DNA of 64,000 nt from Gallionellaceae bacterium (lineage in GTDB: Bacteria; Pseudomonadota; Gammaproteobacteria; Burkholderiales; Gallionellaceae), in the NCBI GenBank assembly GCA_030834965.1, contig JAUQWW010000009.1:1-64000 (forward strand). The letters are read 5' to 3'. Below the pieces are notes generated by a model. That model searched no databases and was not told where the DNA came from. It saw only the letters and a list, made by a program, of their open reading frames with translations. Every line of letters begins with the position of its first letter. The first letter of the stretch is position 1. Made by a program: the position numbers and the translations under genes. This document shows, piece after piece, positions 1 through 9,047 of this stretch.

Positions 1-1
1 T

Positions 2-259
2 GCAATACGCTGGCAGCCTGCATTCAAGCAGCTCATCTACCGCAATGACGCGGGCAAGCTGATCGTCACCATCAGCCAGAATTCCATCGGTAATGCGATC
101 ACCGAACTGCTCGGTGTCGTCGTGAACCGCACCCCGGATGCAGAGGCATATGCCAGACGTGAACCTGCGCTGATCGCACGCCTGCTCGAAGTGCGCCGAC
201 GCCTGATTGAAGCGGATCTGGGCGAGGGGATAGCGACCTCATATTGGCCGAAGGACTAA
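2..259 (+). CDS. C-terminal end of an unidentified protein (cut by window edge)
   Basis: An open frame enters from the left edge and runs 85 codons to a TAA at 257-259. The visible part contains a segment with alternating hydrophobic residues (KQLIYRNDAGKLIVTIS) followed by an Arg/Glu-rich helix, and ends SYWPKD. The beta-strand pattern loosely resembles the end of a DUF302 domain, but this is too short to be sure. It converges on the next gene, which is on the minus strand, with only 25 bp between them. I do not recognise the protein. Confidence 0.5.
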   Translation, partial: AIRWQPAFKQLIYRNDAGKLIVTISQNSIGNAITELLGVVVNRTPDAEAYARREPALIARLLEVRRRLIEADLGEGIATSYWPKD

Positions 260-284
260 CGGCTGCCTTTGAGTGTACGGGTAG

Positions 285-1205
285 TTACTTGCTCACGGTT
301 TTTTGTAGTGCCGTACGGATTGCTTCAGGAGCCTTCATGATGTTCATGAAGCTATTCTGGCCCATCATGGATAAATCCGGGAAGCTTATTGCGATGCGGA
401 AACGGGCATAGAGTGCATACACCTTGTTATCGGAAACCAGCACCTCATAGGGCAGGTGAGCGGTGGACTTGATGTCACGGAAATCGATTTCACTCATGAT
501 GAATTTGTCATCCATGTATTTGTTTTCTTCCGTAGCGCCCGCCATGGCGACCCCGAATACGGTTTCCTTTTTACCGGGAATGTCCACGCGATAAACCTTG
601 GTTACGCCTGCCTTGCCCGCCGCCAGGCCTGCCTCAACCGCATTGATTGCTTCCTCGTGGCTGCCATACTCGGCCAGTACGCTGGGTTCGTTGAAGTATT
701 CCATACCTATCATGTAGTGGTATTTGCGGGCTTTCTTGGCGGTCATTCCCTTTGCGCCGAATTCTTCCGCCTTGCCCAGCGCGGATTCCAGCTTGGCGGT
801 TACACTTTTCAGGTCGTCTTTCATGCGGTACACATTGGCCATGTACACCGGGTTGGTGTAGCTAACCTGAACCTCATCCTTGACCTTCGTAACCGATACC
901 CTTTGCACTGCGCCGAAACCGCCATGTTCTGAAGCGGCGGCATTGGTTTTCAGATCGTCGCTGGTTACGATCAGAATCGTGGCATTGGGGTAAGGCGAGT
1001 AGGTTCCGACGACAGTGAAGCCTTTTGCGACCAGTGCCGCTTTCGCTGCCTCAACCTTTTCTGCCACTGCACCCGTGCCTTTCGAGCCCAGTATGAAGGG
1101 TTTCAATACCCCGTCATCTGCCATTGCCGTATCACTATCGGCCATGGCCGCACTTGCATTAAGCAGCATCAACGCAGCCAGGAACATTTTCTTCATGGTA
1201 GTCAT
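285..1205 (-). CDS. Secreted protein of unknown function, possibly DUF302-like
   Basis: A 306-residue protein with a clear signal peptide (MTTMKKMFLAALMLLNASAAMA). I chose the ATG at 1205 because GGAG lies seven bases upstream; longer starts lack a ribosome binding site. The mature part is alpha/beta without obvious membrane segments. Residues around GFTVVGTYSPYPNATILIV and VSYTNPVYMANVYR resemble the strand pattern of DUF302 domains, which is a weak match. It lies downstream of the porin gene on the same strand, separated by a strong terminator, so it is probably transcribed on its own. A periplasmic location is inferred. Its function is unknown; proximity to the porin, DsrE-like and TusA genes hints at a role in sulfur compound handling. 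Confidence 0.6.
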   Translation of the reverse strand: MTTMKKMFLAALMLLNASAAMADSDTAMADDGVLKPFILGSKGTGAVAEKVEAAKAALVAKGFTVVGTYSPYPNATILIVTSDDLKTNAAASEHGGFGAVQRVSVTKVKDEVQVSYTNPVYMANVYRMKDDLKSVTAKLESALGKAEEFGAKGMTAKKARKYHYMIGMEYFNEPSVLAEYGSHEEAINAVEAGLAAGKAGVTKVYRVDIPGKKETVFGVAMAGATEENKYMDDKFIMSEIDFRDIKSTAHLPYEVLVSDNKVYALYARFRIAISFPDLSMMGQNSFMNIMKAPEAIRTALQKTVSK

Positions 1206-1328
1206 TATCGTCTCCATTTTAGGTAACACGCGAACACAGGGTGCTAAGCACATTCCCCGCAATCTGGCTGAAAAAAATCCTTCATTGATATTAGGCCAAA
1301 ATAGTTATGCAACCCTATTCAAATACCC

Positions 1329-1359
1329 AAAAAAAACCCGCATTGCTGCGGGATTTTTT
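1329..1359 (-). terminator. Rho-independent terminator behind the porin gene
   Basis: Perfect 6-bp stem CCCGCA/TGCGGG with a 4-base loop (1337-1352), flanked by eight A on the left and six T on the right. It can work on either strand; on the minus strand it follows the porin stop codon by about 20 bp and precedes the secreted-protein gene. Confidence 0.85.
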
Positions 1360-1377
1360 ATGAGGCCAGTTTGTTGC

Positions 1378-2712
1378 TTATAGTTTCCAGCTGTAGGCGA
1401 TGCCCAGTGTGTCTTGGTGCATTTTAATTTTTTCTGTCCCGCTGGTCCCGCCGGTCCAGGTATTAAACAAGCTTCTGCCCGTTACAGTATTTTCTTGGGC
1501 ATGCATGTAAGCCATGGTGACCTCTGATTTGTTTGCCAAGGTATAGGTGAAGCCTAGCGTGTAATGATCCGTTATTACACCCGGTGCGATGATGTTGAAG
1601 GTCACGTCACGGGATGTAATTGGATTGTTGTTCTTGCTATAACCGGCGCGTAATGTCAGTTCATTGCTGTAATTGTATTCCGCACCCAGCTTCCATACTT
1701 TTACATCTTCCCATCCAAAGCCGCGGCCATTACTCGGCCCCAAGGAAAGAGGTATGGTCCCCCCAAAGTTTGTGCTGGGGTTGCCAACAGAATTTACGCC
1801 GCTATAGTTGATCTGCTGATAGTCGACGGCCACGGTTGCTTTTGGGGTTGCCTTGATTGCGATACCCAGATTCCAATTTTCCGGGGTGTCGAAGCCACCC
1901 TGTTCGGCAAACAGGCCCTTGTACTTGTCAAACTTGCCGTAGTCCATTTTGGTTGAATAGGCGGCGCCCAGCGTTATTATGTTACTCACCTTGCCCTGCC
2001 AGCCGACACGCACACCATAACCGGTGGAACTGTCATAACCCCTGTTGGTCAGATTGCTCGGGTCTGCGGAGAATTGTGCAAATCCTTGCAAGCCCTCAGC
2101 CCTGAAGCGCTGATACCCCAACAGAGGAGAAACCCCGATTGAGTTGGTTTCGTTGAACTTGTAAGAAACGGTCGGCGCGACAATCAACTGCATCATATCG
2201 ATACCTAGTCTTCCGTCGCCGCACAACAGGTTATATGGTCCCCCTGGATTTAGATTGAAGCCGTCGCATGTATTGGGGCCGCCGCTAGGAAGTTGTCCGC
2301 CTGGGTAATTGGTATTCATGCCGCCATTGCCATAAACTGTAAGACCCAGCGACATGTTGGGATTGATCATCCTGTTGTAGCCGAATTCAGGTATGGCAAA
2401 ATCTTCGCTGCCGCTATTAGCAGCGCCATTCAAGCCTACATCTGTGGTTGAACGCTCACTGCTGCGTATTGGCCTGAACCAGTCCACCCCGATGTCGATG
2501 CGGTTACCCACCCATACCATGCTGGCAGGGTTGTTCGCTCCGCCGAAGGTGTCATTGGCCATTGCCGTGGCAGCACCCCCCATGCCCTTGGCCTTCATTC
2601 CGTAACCATGGGCAAAATAGCCGTTGGTAGCGTGCGCCGTTGGCGAAACGAGGCCGCCTGCCACCAGCATCGCTACGATAATCTTCTGCGTGTTCACTTT
2701 CTGCTTTTTCAT
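1378..2712 (-). CDS. FadL/OmpP1-family outer membrane transport protein
   Basis: A 444-residue outer membrane beta-barrel of the FadL/TodX family, which moves hydrophobic compounds across the outer membrane. After a signal peptide ending near PTAHA, the mature protein begins TNGYFAHGYG, followed by KAKGMGGAATA and a NNPASM segment, the typical FadL N-terminal hatch region. The C-terminus ends GIAYSWKL, a beta-strand closing on a hydrophobic residue as expected for a barrel. The ATG at 2712 is preferred because GGGGAG precedes it; an in-frame start further upstream adds a non-signal leader. It lies 43 bp downstream of the DsrE-like gene and is probably cotranscribed with it and tusA. A role in taking up hydrophobic sulfur or organic compounds is inference. 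Confidence 0.85.
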   Translation of the reverse strand: MKKQKVNTQKIIVAMLVAGGLVSPTAHATNGYFAHGYGMKAKGMGGAATAMANDTFGGANNPASMVWVGNRIDIGVDWFRPIRSSERSTTDVGLNGAANSGSEDFAIPEFGYNRMINPNMSLGLTVYGNGGMNTNYPGGQLPSGGPNTCDGFNLNPGGPYNLLCGDGRLGIDMMQLIVAPTVSYKFNETNSIGVSPLLGYQRFRAEGLQGFAQFSADPSNLTNRGYDSSTGYGVRVGWQGKVSNIITLGAAYSTKMDYGKFDKYKGLFAEQGGFDTPENWNLGIAIKATPKATVAVDYQQINYSGVNSVGNPSTNFGGTIPLSLGPSNGRGFGWEDVKVWKLGAEYNYSNELTLRAGYSKNNNPITSRDVTFNIIAPGVITDHYTLGFTYTLANKSEVTMAYMHAQENTVTGRSLFNTWTGGTSGTEKIKMHQDTLGIAYSWKL

Positions 2713-2754
2713 GCGCTCCCCCTGAGTTATAGGTAGTGGATATTTCTGAAACAA

Positions 2755-3219
2755 TCAAATAAATAAACAAATGTCGCTGTCGCCGGCGAATTCCAGGAAT
2801 GTTGCTGCACCGCCATATTCGATGCCGGCGATAAAGTCGCTCTTGTCAAACTCAAACAGGTCGACTGTCATCTGGCAGGCGACGAATTTGACATCCGCTT
2901 CTTGGCACAGATCACGCAATTCTGTCAGAGAAGCGACCCCTTTCTTTTTCATCTTGTCTTTCATCATCATCGTTGCCATGGCTTCCATGCCGGGCAGCAT
3001 CTGCACGAATACCGGCATTGGTACGGGCATGGGCATGGCCGGGTTAGCCAGCGGGCTGATTTTGACATCGGACAGATCTTTGCGCAGCAGCGTCAGCCCG
3101 TAGAAGGTGAAAAATATCTGGACTTCATAGCCAAGCGCGGCGGCGGTGGAGCCGAGGATGAAAGGCGGATACGCCATGTCCAGCGTGCCCTTGGTTGCTA
3201 TTAGCGCCATTTTCTTCAT
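2755..3219 (-). CDS. DsrE/DsrF-family protein (DsrE2-like)
   Basis: A 154-residue protein of the DsrE/DsrF/DrsH fold. The N-terminus (MALIATKGTLDMAYPPFILG) and the following helix-strand pattern match the DsrE2-type branch, and Cys115 in FVACQMTVDLF sits where this family has its conserved reactive cysteine; Cys105 is a second candidate. A Met/Pro-rich loop at about residues 60-75 is typical of DsrE2-like members. DsrE2 proteins are known partners of TusA in cytoplasmic sulfur trafficking, receiving or passing persulfide sulfur. The gene follows tusA by 36 bp and has a good AAGGA ribosome binding site, so the pair forms an operon. No rhodanese is fused or adjacent here; a stand-alone one is at 29.7-30.0 kb. 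Confidence 0.85.
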   Translation of the reverse strand: MKKMALIATKGTLDMAYPPFILGSTAAALGYEVQIFFTFYGLTLLRKDLSDVKISPLANPAMPMPVPMPVFVQMLPGMEAMATMMMKDKMKKKGVASLTELRDLCQEADVKFVACQMTVDLFEFDKSDFIAGIEYGGAATFLEFAGDSDICLFI

Positions 3220-3255
3220 GCGGTGGTCCTTCTGTGAATGATCAGGAAAGCGGTT

Positions 3256-3483
3256 TTATTTCTTTTGCATGAAAAAGACGAATTCACCCTTCTCTTCCGC
3301 TTGTGAAACCAGCGTGTTCCCTGTCTGGTTGGCGAAAGCCTGCATGTCCTTCACTGATCCGCTGTCTGTGGCGACAACCTTGAGCACTTGCCCCGGCGCC
3401 ATGTCGGCCAGGGATTTCTTGGTTTTCAGTATGGGAAGGGGGCAATTGAGTCCCCGGGCATCCAGTTCTTTATCAAAATTCAT
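3256..3483 (-). CDS. tusA: TusA sulfur carrier protein
   Basis: A 75-residue TusA-family protein with the family signature: the reactive Cys14 within LNCPLPI (the CPxP motif) at the end of the first strand, and the usual two-layer alpha/beta size. TusA carries sulfur as a cysteine persulfide; in sulfur oxidisers it delivers sulfur to cytoplasmic oxidation systems rather than only to tRNA thiolation. The start has a strong AAGGAG site. It is the first gene of tusA-dsrE2-fadL on the minus strand. Two palindromes of the kind found before the sat/soe, fccAB and qmo operons lie 106-145 bp upstream, which suggests coregulation with these operons. Confidence 0.93.
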   Translation of the reverse strand: MNFDKELDARGLNCPLPILKTKKSLADMAPGQVLKVVATDSGSVKDMQAFANQTGNTLVSQAEEKGEFVFFMQKK

Positions 3484-3588
3484 GTTTGATCTCCTTGTGA
3501 AAATTAGCTCTCTTTTGCGGGTATCCCGGGCCGTAGCAATTGCCCGCCTTCATACTGCTATTAAGTAGAATCGGGGCTTGCCCGTCTA

Positions 3589-3628
3589 TAGCCCTCTTGG
3601 GTAGTTGCCCCATACCCCCTAAGGGTTA
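3589..3628 (-). promoter_or_regulatory. Tandem palindromic sites upstream of tusA
   Basis: Two imperfect palindromes, TAGCCCTCTTGGGTA (3589-3603) and TACCCCCTAAGGGTTA (3613-3628), start 24 bp apart. The second fits TAnCCCnnnnGGGnTA exactly. They lie just after the SulP stop codon and 106-145 bp before the tusA start. The form resembles the 7-2-7 inverted heptamers bound by NarL-type regulators, but the regulator is unknown. I see no convincing core promoter between the sites and tusA. Confidence 0.5.
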
Positions 3629-3638
3629 TACAGCATTG

Positions 3639-5786
3639 CTACAGCCAGGTCATTCCGTCAGCGCTGCCTGCTGCGTGATGCTTCAGCAGGCGGCATTGAG
3701 CGTTGGGGTCGGCCTTGAGCACCTCGGCATAAATCGAACTCAGCGCCAGATCCTCATCGGCAAAAATGTTTTCCTGGCCGATGTAATCATACAGGCCGGA
3801 ATGATGCATGACATCAATCACCTGTTTCTTCAGGCCGCTGAAGACCACGCGGACGCCGTTGGAGCGCAGCCTTTCCACGATGTGGTGAATGACCTCGTCG
3901 CCCGATGCGTCGAGCTGGTTGATGCCATTCGATACGATCAGCAGGTGCCTGGCGCGTGGGTTGTCGGCTACGGCTTCCAGGATGGTATCCTCGAAGTACG
4001 ATACATTGGCAAAATAGAGCGAGCCATCATAGCGCATGGCGATGACATTTTCGCTGACGGGCAGGTTGTGCACTTTTACGTCGCGCAGCGTGCCGTCGTG
4101 ATAACGGCCAAGGATGGCCACGCGCGGTGTCATGGTGCGGTAGAGATAAAGAAGGATGGCCAGTCCGGCGCCAACCATGATGCCGTTGTCGAGATGAGGT
4201 GCAAAAGCCAGCGTGGCGACAAAAGTCACAACCGAGGCGATGCCGTCATGCTTGTGAGTATGCCAGGCATGACCGATTGCCTTGAAATTGATGAGGCCGA
4301 CCACCGCCAGCATGATGACTGCTGCCAGCACCGCCTGGGGCAGGTGATACAGCAGCGGGGTGAGAAACATCAGGGCAAGCAGCACGAGCACTCCGGTGAA
4401 TACCGAGGACATGCCGGTTCGGGCACCGGCGTTGAGGTTGACTGCGGAACGGGAAAATGAGCCGCTGACCGGGAACGACTGGCTGAAACTGCCGACGATG
4501 TTGGCGAAACCCTGCCCGATCAATTCCTGATTGGGGTCGATGCGGTCCCTGGTTTTTGCCGCCATTGCCTTGGCGATGGAGATGGCTTCCATGAAGCCCA
4601 CCAGAGAAATCACCAACGCTCCGGAAAACAGCGTCACCATCATGTCCCAGCTGAATTTGGGCATGTCGATCTGGGGCAAACCGGCGGGAATGGAACCCAC
4701 CACCTCACCGCCGCCGACCAGCATGAGTTCGCCCTTGCTCACTTTTTTGATGCGCCACCTGTAGCCGTCGGTCTTCTCAGCCTGAGGAACCTGCCCGGCC
4801 AGATAAAGTTTGGCGGACTGCCCATCGGCTGCGGGCACCTGTTCGAAAATGAACTTGCGCATGGAGCGGGCAAGCTTGCGGTTTTCTGCTTCGGCATCCT
4901 TGAGTTCCAGCCCGAGCAACTCGATTTCATACTTCAGTGCGGCGATATGCTGCGAACTGCGCGCAGGGTCTTTCGAGTGTTGCTTCAGTTCAGTCGATTT
5001 GGTGCTGAGATTGACGTTTAGCTCATCGATCCTGGCTTCGGTTTGGGAAAATGTGTTGGCGAGTGTCTTTACCTCGGCGTCCATAATCTCCTCGATTTTC
5101 CCTTTGCCGTTGTGCTCGAAACCGATCGCCCAACTCACGACTGTGGTGAGGGCGACGGCGATCAGCACACCGGGCAACTTCGGGGTGAATTTTTTCATCC
5201 CCCACATGAGGGCAAAGGCCGAGATGCCAATCAGCAGTGTCGGGATATGGGTATCGCCAATCTGTTGCAGCACGCCCCAGATATCCTGAATGAAATGTTC
5301 GCTGCGTCCCATGGAAACACCGAACAGTTTGTTGAGCTGGGACAGGCCGATGATGATGGCGGCGGCGTTGGTGAAACCAATGATGACAGGATGCGAAAGG
5401 AAATTTACCACCACGCCGAGTTTGAATATGCCCAGCACAAGCTGGATGATGCCGACCATCAGCGCCAGCAGGATTGCGAGCGCAATGAACTGGCTCGATC
5501 CGCTGGCGGCCAGCGGGGCAAGCGCGGAGGCTGTCAGCAGTGAGACCACCGCAACCGGGCCGGTGGCCAGTTGTGCCGACGACCCCCACAGCGCGGCAAT
5601 GATGCCGGGAAGAAACGCCGCATACAAACCGTAATAGGGAGGCAGGCCAGCCAGCTGGGCGTAGGCCATGGACTGGGGAATCAGCACCAGCGCGACGGTG
5701 ATGCCGGCTATCAAGTCGGCTTTGACATGTTCCCCGCGCAGAGGAAACCAGCGCAGGAAAGGCAGAAAGCGGGCAAATTGATCCAT
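3639..5786 (-). CDS. SulP-family anion transporter with coiled-coil insertion and STAS domain
   Basis: A 715-residue SulP (SLC26-like) transporter. The N-terminus (FLPFLRWFPLRGEHVKADLI) leads into the first transmembrane helices with the family motif PQSMAYAQLAGLPPYYGLYA, followed by a multi-helix core and a C-terminal STAS domain from about residue 560. It is about 120-150 residues longer than usual because a hydrophilic segment of about 140 residues (roughly 225-365) interrupts the membrane core. That segment has a heptad-like, Glu/Lys/Leu-rich stretch (KTLANTFSQTEARIDELNVN and following) that looks like a coiled coil. SulP proteins carry sulfate, bicarbonate or other anions. In this context uptake or export of sulfate or sulfite is plausible but not shown. 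Confidence 0.9.
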   Translation of the reverse strand: MDQFARFLPFLRWFPLRGEHVKADLIAGITVALVLIPQSMAYAQLAGLPPYYGLYAAFLPGIIAALWGSSAQLATGPVAVVSLLTASALAPLAASGSSQFIALAILLALMVGIIQLVLGIFKLGVVVNFLSHPVIIGFTNAAAIIIGLSQLNKLFGVSMGRSEHFIQDIWGVLQQIGDTHIPTLLIGISAFALMWGMKKFTPKLPGVLIAVALTTVVSWAIGFEHNGKGKIEEIMDAEVKTLANTFSQTEARIDELNVNLSTKSTELKQHSKDPARSSQHIAALKYEIELLGLELKDAEAENRKLARSMRKFIFEQVPAADGQSAKLYLAGQVPQAEKTDGYRWRIKKVSKGELMLVGGGEVVGSIPAGLPQIDMPKFSWDMMVTLFSGALVISLVGFMEAISIAKAMAAKTRDRIDPNQELIGQGFANIVGSFSQSFPVSGSFSRSAVNLNAGARTGMSSVFTGVLVLLALMFLTPLLYHLPQAVLAAVIMLAVVGLINFKAIGHAWHTHKHDGIASVVTFVATLAFAPHLDNGIMVGAGLAILLYLYRTMTPRVAILGRYHDGTLRDVKVHNLPVSENVIAMRYDGSLYFANVSYFEDTILEAVADNPRARHLLIVSNGINQLDASGDEVIHHIVERLRSNGVRVVFSGLKKQVIDVMHHSGLYDYIGQENIFADEDLALSSIYAEVLKADPNAQCRLLKHHAAGSADGMTWL

Positions 5787-5880
5787 GGCGTTTTCCCTTG
5801 GGCTGAAATTAACTCCGCAGTGAAAAAACTGTTTCTGCTGATCTTACAGGGTCATTTAATCCCGAATAAGCCATTGACCC

Positions 5881-6005
5881 GTCATTCCCGCGCAGGCGGG
5901 AATCCAGCAAGGACAATCATTCCGCGAAGCGGACAAAACCGCGATGTTGCCCCGCTTCGCGGGAGATTTATTAATCATCTGGATTCCCGCCTGCGCGGGA
6001 ATGAC
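5881..6005. repeat. Inverted pair of dRS3-like repeats
   Basis: A 27-bp sequence at 5881-5907 is repeated exactly in inverted orientation at 5979-6005. Each arm contains ATTCCC-N8-GGGAAT (5884-5903 and 5983-6002), the consensus of the dRS3 repeat known from Neisseria and seen widely in betaproteobacteria. About 70 bp separate the arms and include a smaller GC-rich hairpin (CCGCTTCGCGG). The pair fills the gap between the two SulP genes and could fold into a large hairpin. A second pair is at 24.2 kb. Confidence 0.85.
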
Positions 6006-6037
6006 GCAGTTTTGTGCTAATGAATTATTCAAGCTGA

Positions 6038-7825
6038 TCACTCCGTTCTCCGCTCCCCATTCGGCAGATATTCATGGCATTCGGAGAAGATACGGGCCTT
6101 GCAGGTACGGCAGATCTCCGGGTCGAGGCTGCGGTAGACCGGCTTGATCCAGTTCGACATGACGGGGAAAAAAACGTCCTCGCCGATGTCGGCGAGCTTG
6201 TCAGACTTTTGCAGGAATTTGTAAATGGAATCCTTGCATCGGTAGAAATACAGCTTCCCGCCCATCTTGCGCCGGCGGCGTGCCTCCCGTGCCAGCATCT
6301 CCGCCCCTGCCACGTCCACGAAATCGACACCCGTGGCGACAATCAGCACGAACTTTTTTTTGGGGTCTTTTTCGTCGATCTGCATCAGGCTGGTCTGCGC
6401 GTGATCGACTGCTCCAAAGAAGATCGCGCCGTTGAATCGCACCATGGCGAGTTGGGGGCATTCAGGGTGGTCATAGGCGCTCACGAAATGGTAGGCGCCT
6501 TCCTCTTTTGCGGGAACCACCGGAACGATATGCGGGCGTGAGACACGGTACAGGTAGATGGAAAGGGACAGCAGGATGCCGAAGAATATGCCCTTCTCCA
6601 GATCGATCAGCGTACCCACCAACGTCACCCACAGCACGACTGTTTCGCTGCGGCTGGTCTTGCCGATGGAGGAGATATGATGAAAATCGATCAGCCCCCA
6701 TGCCACCAGAAACAAAATACCCGCCATCGCGGCGGTAGGCAGGTATGCAGCAAGTGGCGCCACAAGCAGCAGGATTAGCAACAGAAAGATCGAAGCAAAC
6801 ACTGTGGCCAGTGGCGTTTTCGCTCCGGCGGCGTAGTTGACGCCGCTGCGATTGAACGATCCGCACGAGGCGTAGCTGGAAAAAAAGCTGCCGATCAGGT
6901 TCGACAGGCCCTGACCGATGAACTCCTGATTGCCGTCAATGCGCTGCTCGGATTTTACGGCGATGGAACGAGAAATCGAGACTGCTTCGGTCAGGGCCAG
7001 CATGGTGACCACCAGTGCCGGGAATACCACTTGGTGAATGGTCGAATACGAAAAATCCGGCAAGGAAAGCGGTGGCAAATGTGACGGCAGCGCCCCCACG
7101 GTTTTGATCTGGGTCGCGGCCAGGCCGAATTCTGCGTTGATGAAAAACGCCACGATGCCGCCGACCAGCATCGCCACGATCATATAGGGCAGTTTGGGGA
7201 CGAATTGTTTCGCCGCGATCCCGGCGGCAAGGGTGATGGCGCCTACCGCTGTCACGTAAGGATTGATGTTGCCGAACTGCAGCACCAACTGCTCAATCAC
7301 CACATGAAACGGCGCACCGCGTTCGATGCTGATGCCGAAGAAATTCTTGATCTGGCTGGCCGCGATGAGCAGCGCGGCACCGGCGGTAAAACCGATTACG
7401 ACGGTGTGCGAAATAAAGTTCACCAGCACGCCCATGCGCGCCAGCCCCAGAATCAGCTGGAACAGCCCAGTCAGGAAGGTCAGCGTCAACACCATGCTGA
7501 TGAACTGCGGCGAACCCGGATCGGCGAGTGGGCTCATTGCGGCAAACACCGCGATGGAGATGGCCGTGGTCGGACCCGACACCAGGTGCCAGCTTGAGCC
7601 GAACAGCGCGGCGATGATGGCCGGCACCATCGCCGCATAAAGGCCGTATTCCGGGGGCATGCCTGCGATGGTGGCAAACGCCACGCCCTGCGGCAGAACG
7701 ATCATTGCGCCGGTAATGCCGGCGATCAGATCATCCTTGAGGGTGGTGCGGTTGACCATTGGCCACCAGCGCAGGAAGGGAAGCATCCTGTACAGCAGCG
7801 AGGAAGAGTTGGAAGAGAGGGCCAC
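6038..7825 (-). CDS. SulP-family anion transporter with STAS domain
   Basis: A 595-residue SulP transporter of normal length, with the motif PQGVAFATIAGMPPEYGLYAA near the N-terminus, about ten further hydrophobic segments and a C-terminal STAS domain. After the STAS domain is a short tail with three cysteines (CRTCKARIFSEC) that resembles a small metal-binding knot and is not usual for SulP proteins. The start taken is a GTG with a GAG-containing site upstream; an internal ATG 13 codons later is the alternative. It lies 227 bp downstream of soeC on the same strand, and the second SulP gene follows, so both may serve the sulfite dehydrogenase operon, for example in sulfate export or sulfite import. 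This role is inference. Confidence 0.9.
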   Translation of the reverse strand: MALSSNSSSLLYRMLPFLRWWPMVNRTTLKDDLIAGITGAMIVLPQGVAFATIAGMPPEYGLYAAMVPAIIAALFGSSWHLVSGPTTAISIAVFAAMSPLADPGSPQFISMVLTLTFLTGLFQLILGLARMGVLVNFISHTVVIGFTAGAALLIAASQIKNFFGISIERGAPFHVVIEQLVLQFGNINPYVTAVGAITLAAGIAAKQFVPKLPYMIVAMLVGGIVAFFINAEFGLAATQIKTVGALPSHLPPLSLPDFSYSTIHQVVFPALVVTMLALTEAVSISRSIAVKSEQRIDGNQEFIGQGLSNLIGSFFSSYASCGSFNRSGVNYAAGAKTPLATVFASIFLLLILLLVAPLAAYLPTAAMAGILFLVAWGLIDFHHISSIGKTSRSETVVLWVTLVGTLIDLEKGIFFGILLSLSIYLYRVSRPHIVPVVPAKEEGAYHFVSAYDHPECPQLAMVRFNGAIFFGAVDHAQTSLMQIDEKDPKKKFVLIVATGVDFVDVAGAEMLAREARRRRKMGGKLYFYRCKDSIYKFLQKSDKLADIGEDVFFPVMSNWIKPVYRSLDPEICRTCKARIFSECHEYLPNGERRTE

Positions 7826-8052
7826 GATGTTCTCGGTTTTTTTCAGCTTGATATAAATAGTGACATAAATCTACTGCGCGACGCTGGGGCGGTGTCGGGC
7901 GGTGTTGGTTCCGGCATAACATGCTGCGCATGTGAGCCTGCACCGCAACTTCGTTGTCGCGCTCCTCACATACTGCGGTGTATGCTCCGGGCGCTGCGCT
8001 CCGGCCGCCCCCACTCCAGCGCCGCTCGCTACAATTTCTGTCGCTATGTATA

Positions 8053-9042
8053 TCAGGACACGCATTGGTAATAAAGATTCTGCGGGTGTTTCGCTTCCGC
8101 GAAAAAGAACCAGCGCTCCGCCAGCAGTCCAAGGTACTGCAGTATAAACGTAGCGCTCAACAATGCGGCTCCCAGCATGGAAGGATTGGCCATGCCCATC
8201 GCGAGCAGGGTCAGCGGGATGACAAATACCGTGAGCAGGAATGCCGGTTTGATGGCGCGCATGAAAGCCCGGCTCTTGCCATGGAAGAACTCGCGCGTGT
8301 TGAACGATCCGCCCATTGCGCCCGGCGATTTTTGCACGATGTGTGGATGCTTTATTCCAATAGCCGTGCGTGTTGACGACTTGGGCCTGAGGCGCGCATT
8401 GCGTACCAGCGAGGCGGTGCGGCCAAGAAAGGCCAATGCAGTGAGGATGATCGCCCATCCTGCGTAAAAGCCCGGCAACTGCGGTGCAGCGATTGCGGAG
8501 AACGCGCTTGCCAGCACGAAGCCGGAGGCGCCGCCGAGGAGGGTGTAGTTGATCACCGTCAGCGGGGTGTGCCATTCCTGCAGGAAACGCAGACAGGCAT
8601 AGATCATCGCCGTGCATACAAACAGCATGAAGCACAGCAGCGTTGCCACCGCGCCAAGAATCAGCGTGGGATCGACGTGACGGCCGCCTGGGAGTTCGAA
8701 CAGCGGCGTGTTCCAGCCGAACCAGTGTGCGCCGCCATAGAGCAGCACCATGCCCATGAATGCCGGCAACACGATCACCTCACGCGACAGCCACGAAGTT
8801 CGCCACTGCGCAGCAGAGCGCCAGGCACGCTCCGGATGGCCGAGGTGAAAGAACGAGGCGATCAGGCCGCCGCCGAGAAATGCCAGGGAGACAGCGCTGC
8901 CGGCAGCATAAAAGGAGCGGCTATCCTGCGCGGGCAGAAGGTCGAAGAAGGCGTACAACTGTCCGGTATAGAGGGCGAGGAACAGCCCCTGGCCGGCGCC
9001 GATCAGGGTAGTGAGGAATATGACAGAGAAAGCGGGACGCAT
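8053..9042 (-). CDS. soeC: SoeC, membrane anchor of sulfite:quinone oxidoreductase
   Basis: A 329-residue polytopic membrane protein of the DmsC family, with about eight hydrophobic segments beginning right at the N-terminus (FSVIFLTTLIGAGQGLFLAL) and ending near the C-terminus. It anchors the SoeAB heterodimer on the cytoplasmic face and passes electrons from sulfite to quinone. The start at 9042, six bases beyond the soeB stop, is chosen because the upstream extension of the frame is soluble and overlaps soeB. The gene is third in soeABC on the minus strand. The DmsC-type anchor, rather than an NrfD type, fits SoeABC as described in Allochromatium. Confidence 0.9.
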   Translation of the reverse strand: MRPAFSVIFLTTLIGAGQGLFLALYTGQLYAFFDLLPAQDSRSFYAAGSAVSLAFLGGGLIASFFHLGHPERAWRSAAQWRTSWLSREVIVLPAFMGMVLLYGGAHWFGWNTPLFELPGGRHVDPTLILGAVATLLCFMLFVCTAMIYACLRFLQEWHTPLTVINYTLLGGASGFVLASAFSAIAAPQLPGFYAGWAIILTALAFLGRTASLVRNARLRPKSSTRTAIGIKHPHIVQKSPGAMGGSFNTREFFHGKSRAFMRAIKPAFLLTVFVIPLTLLAMGMANPSMLGAALLSATFILQYLGLLAERWFFFAEAKHPQNLYYQCVS

Positions 9043-9047
9043 AATTT

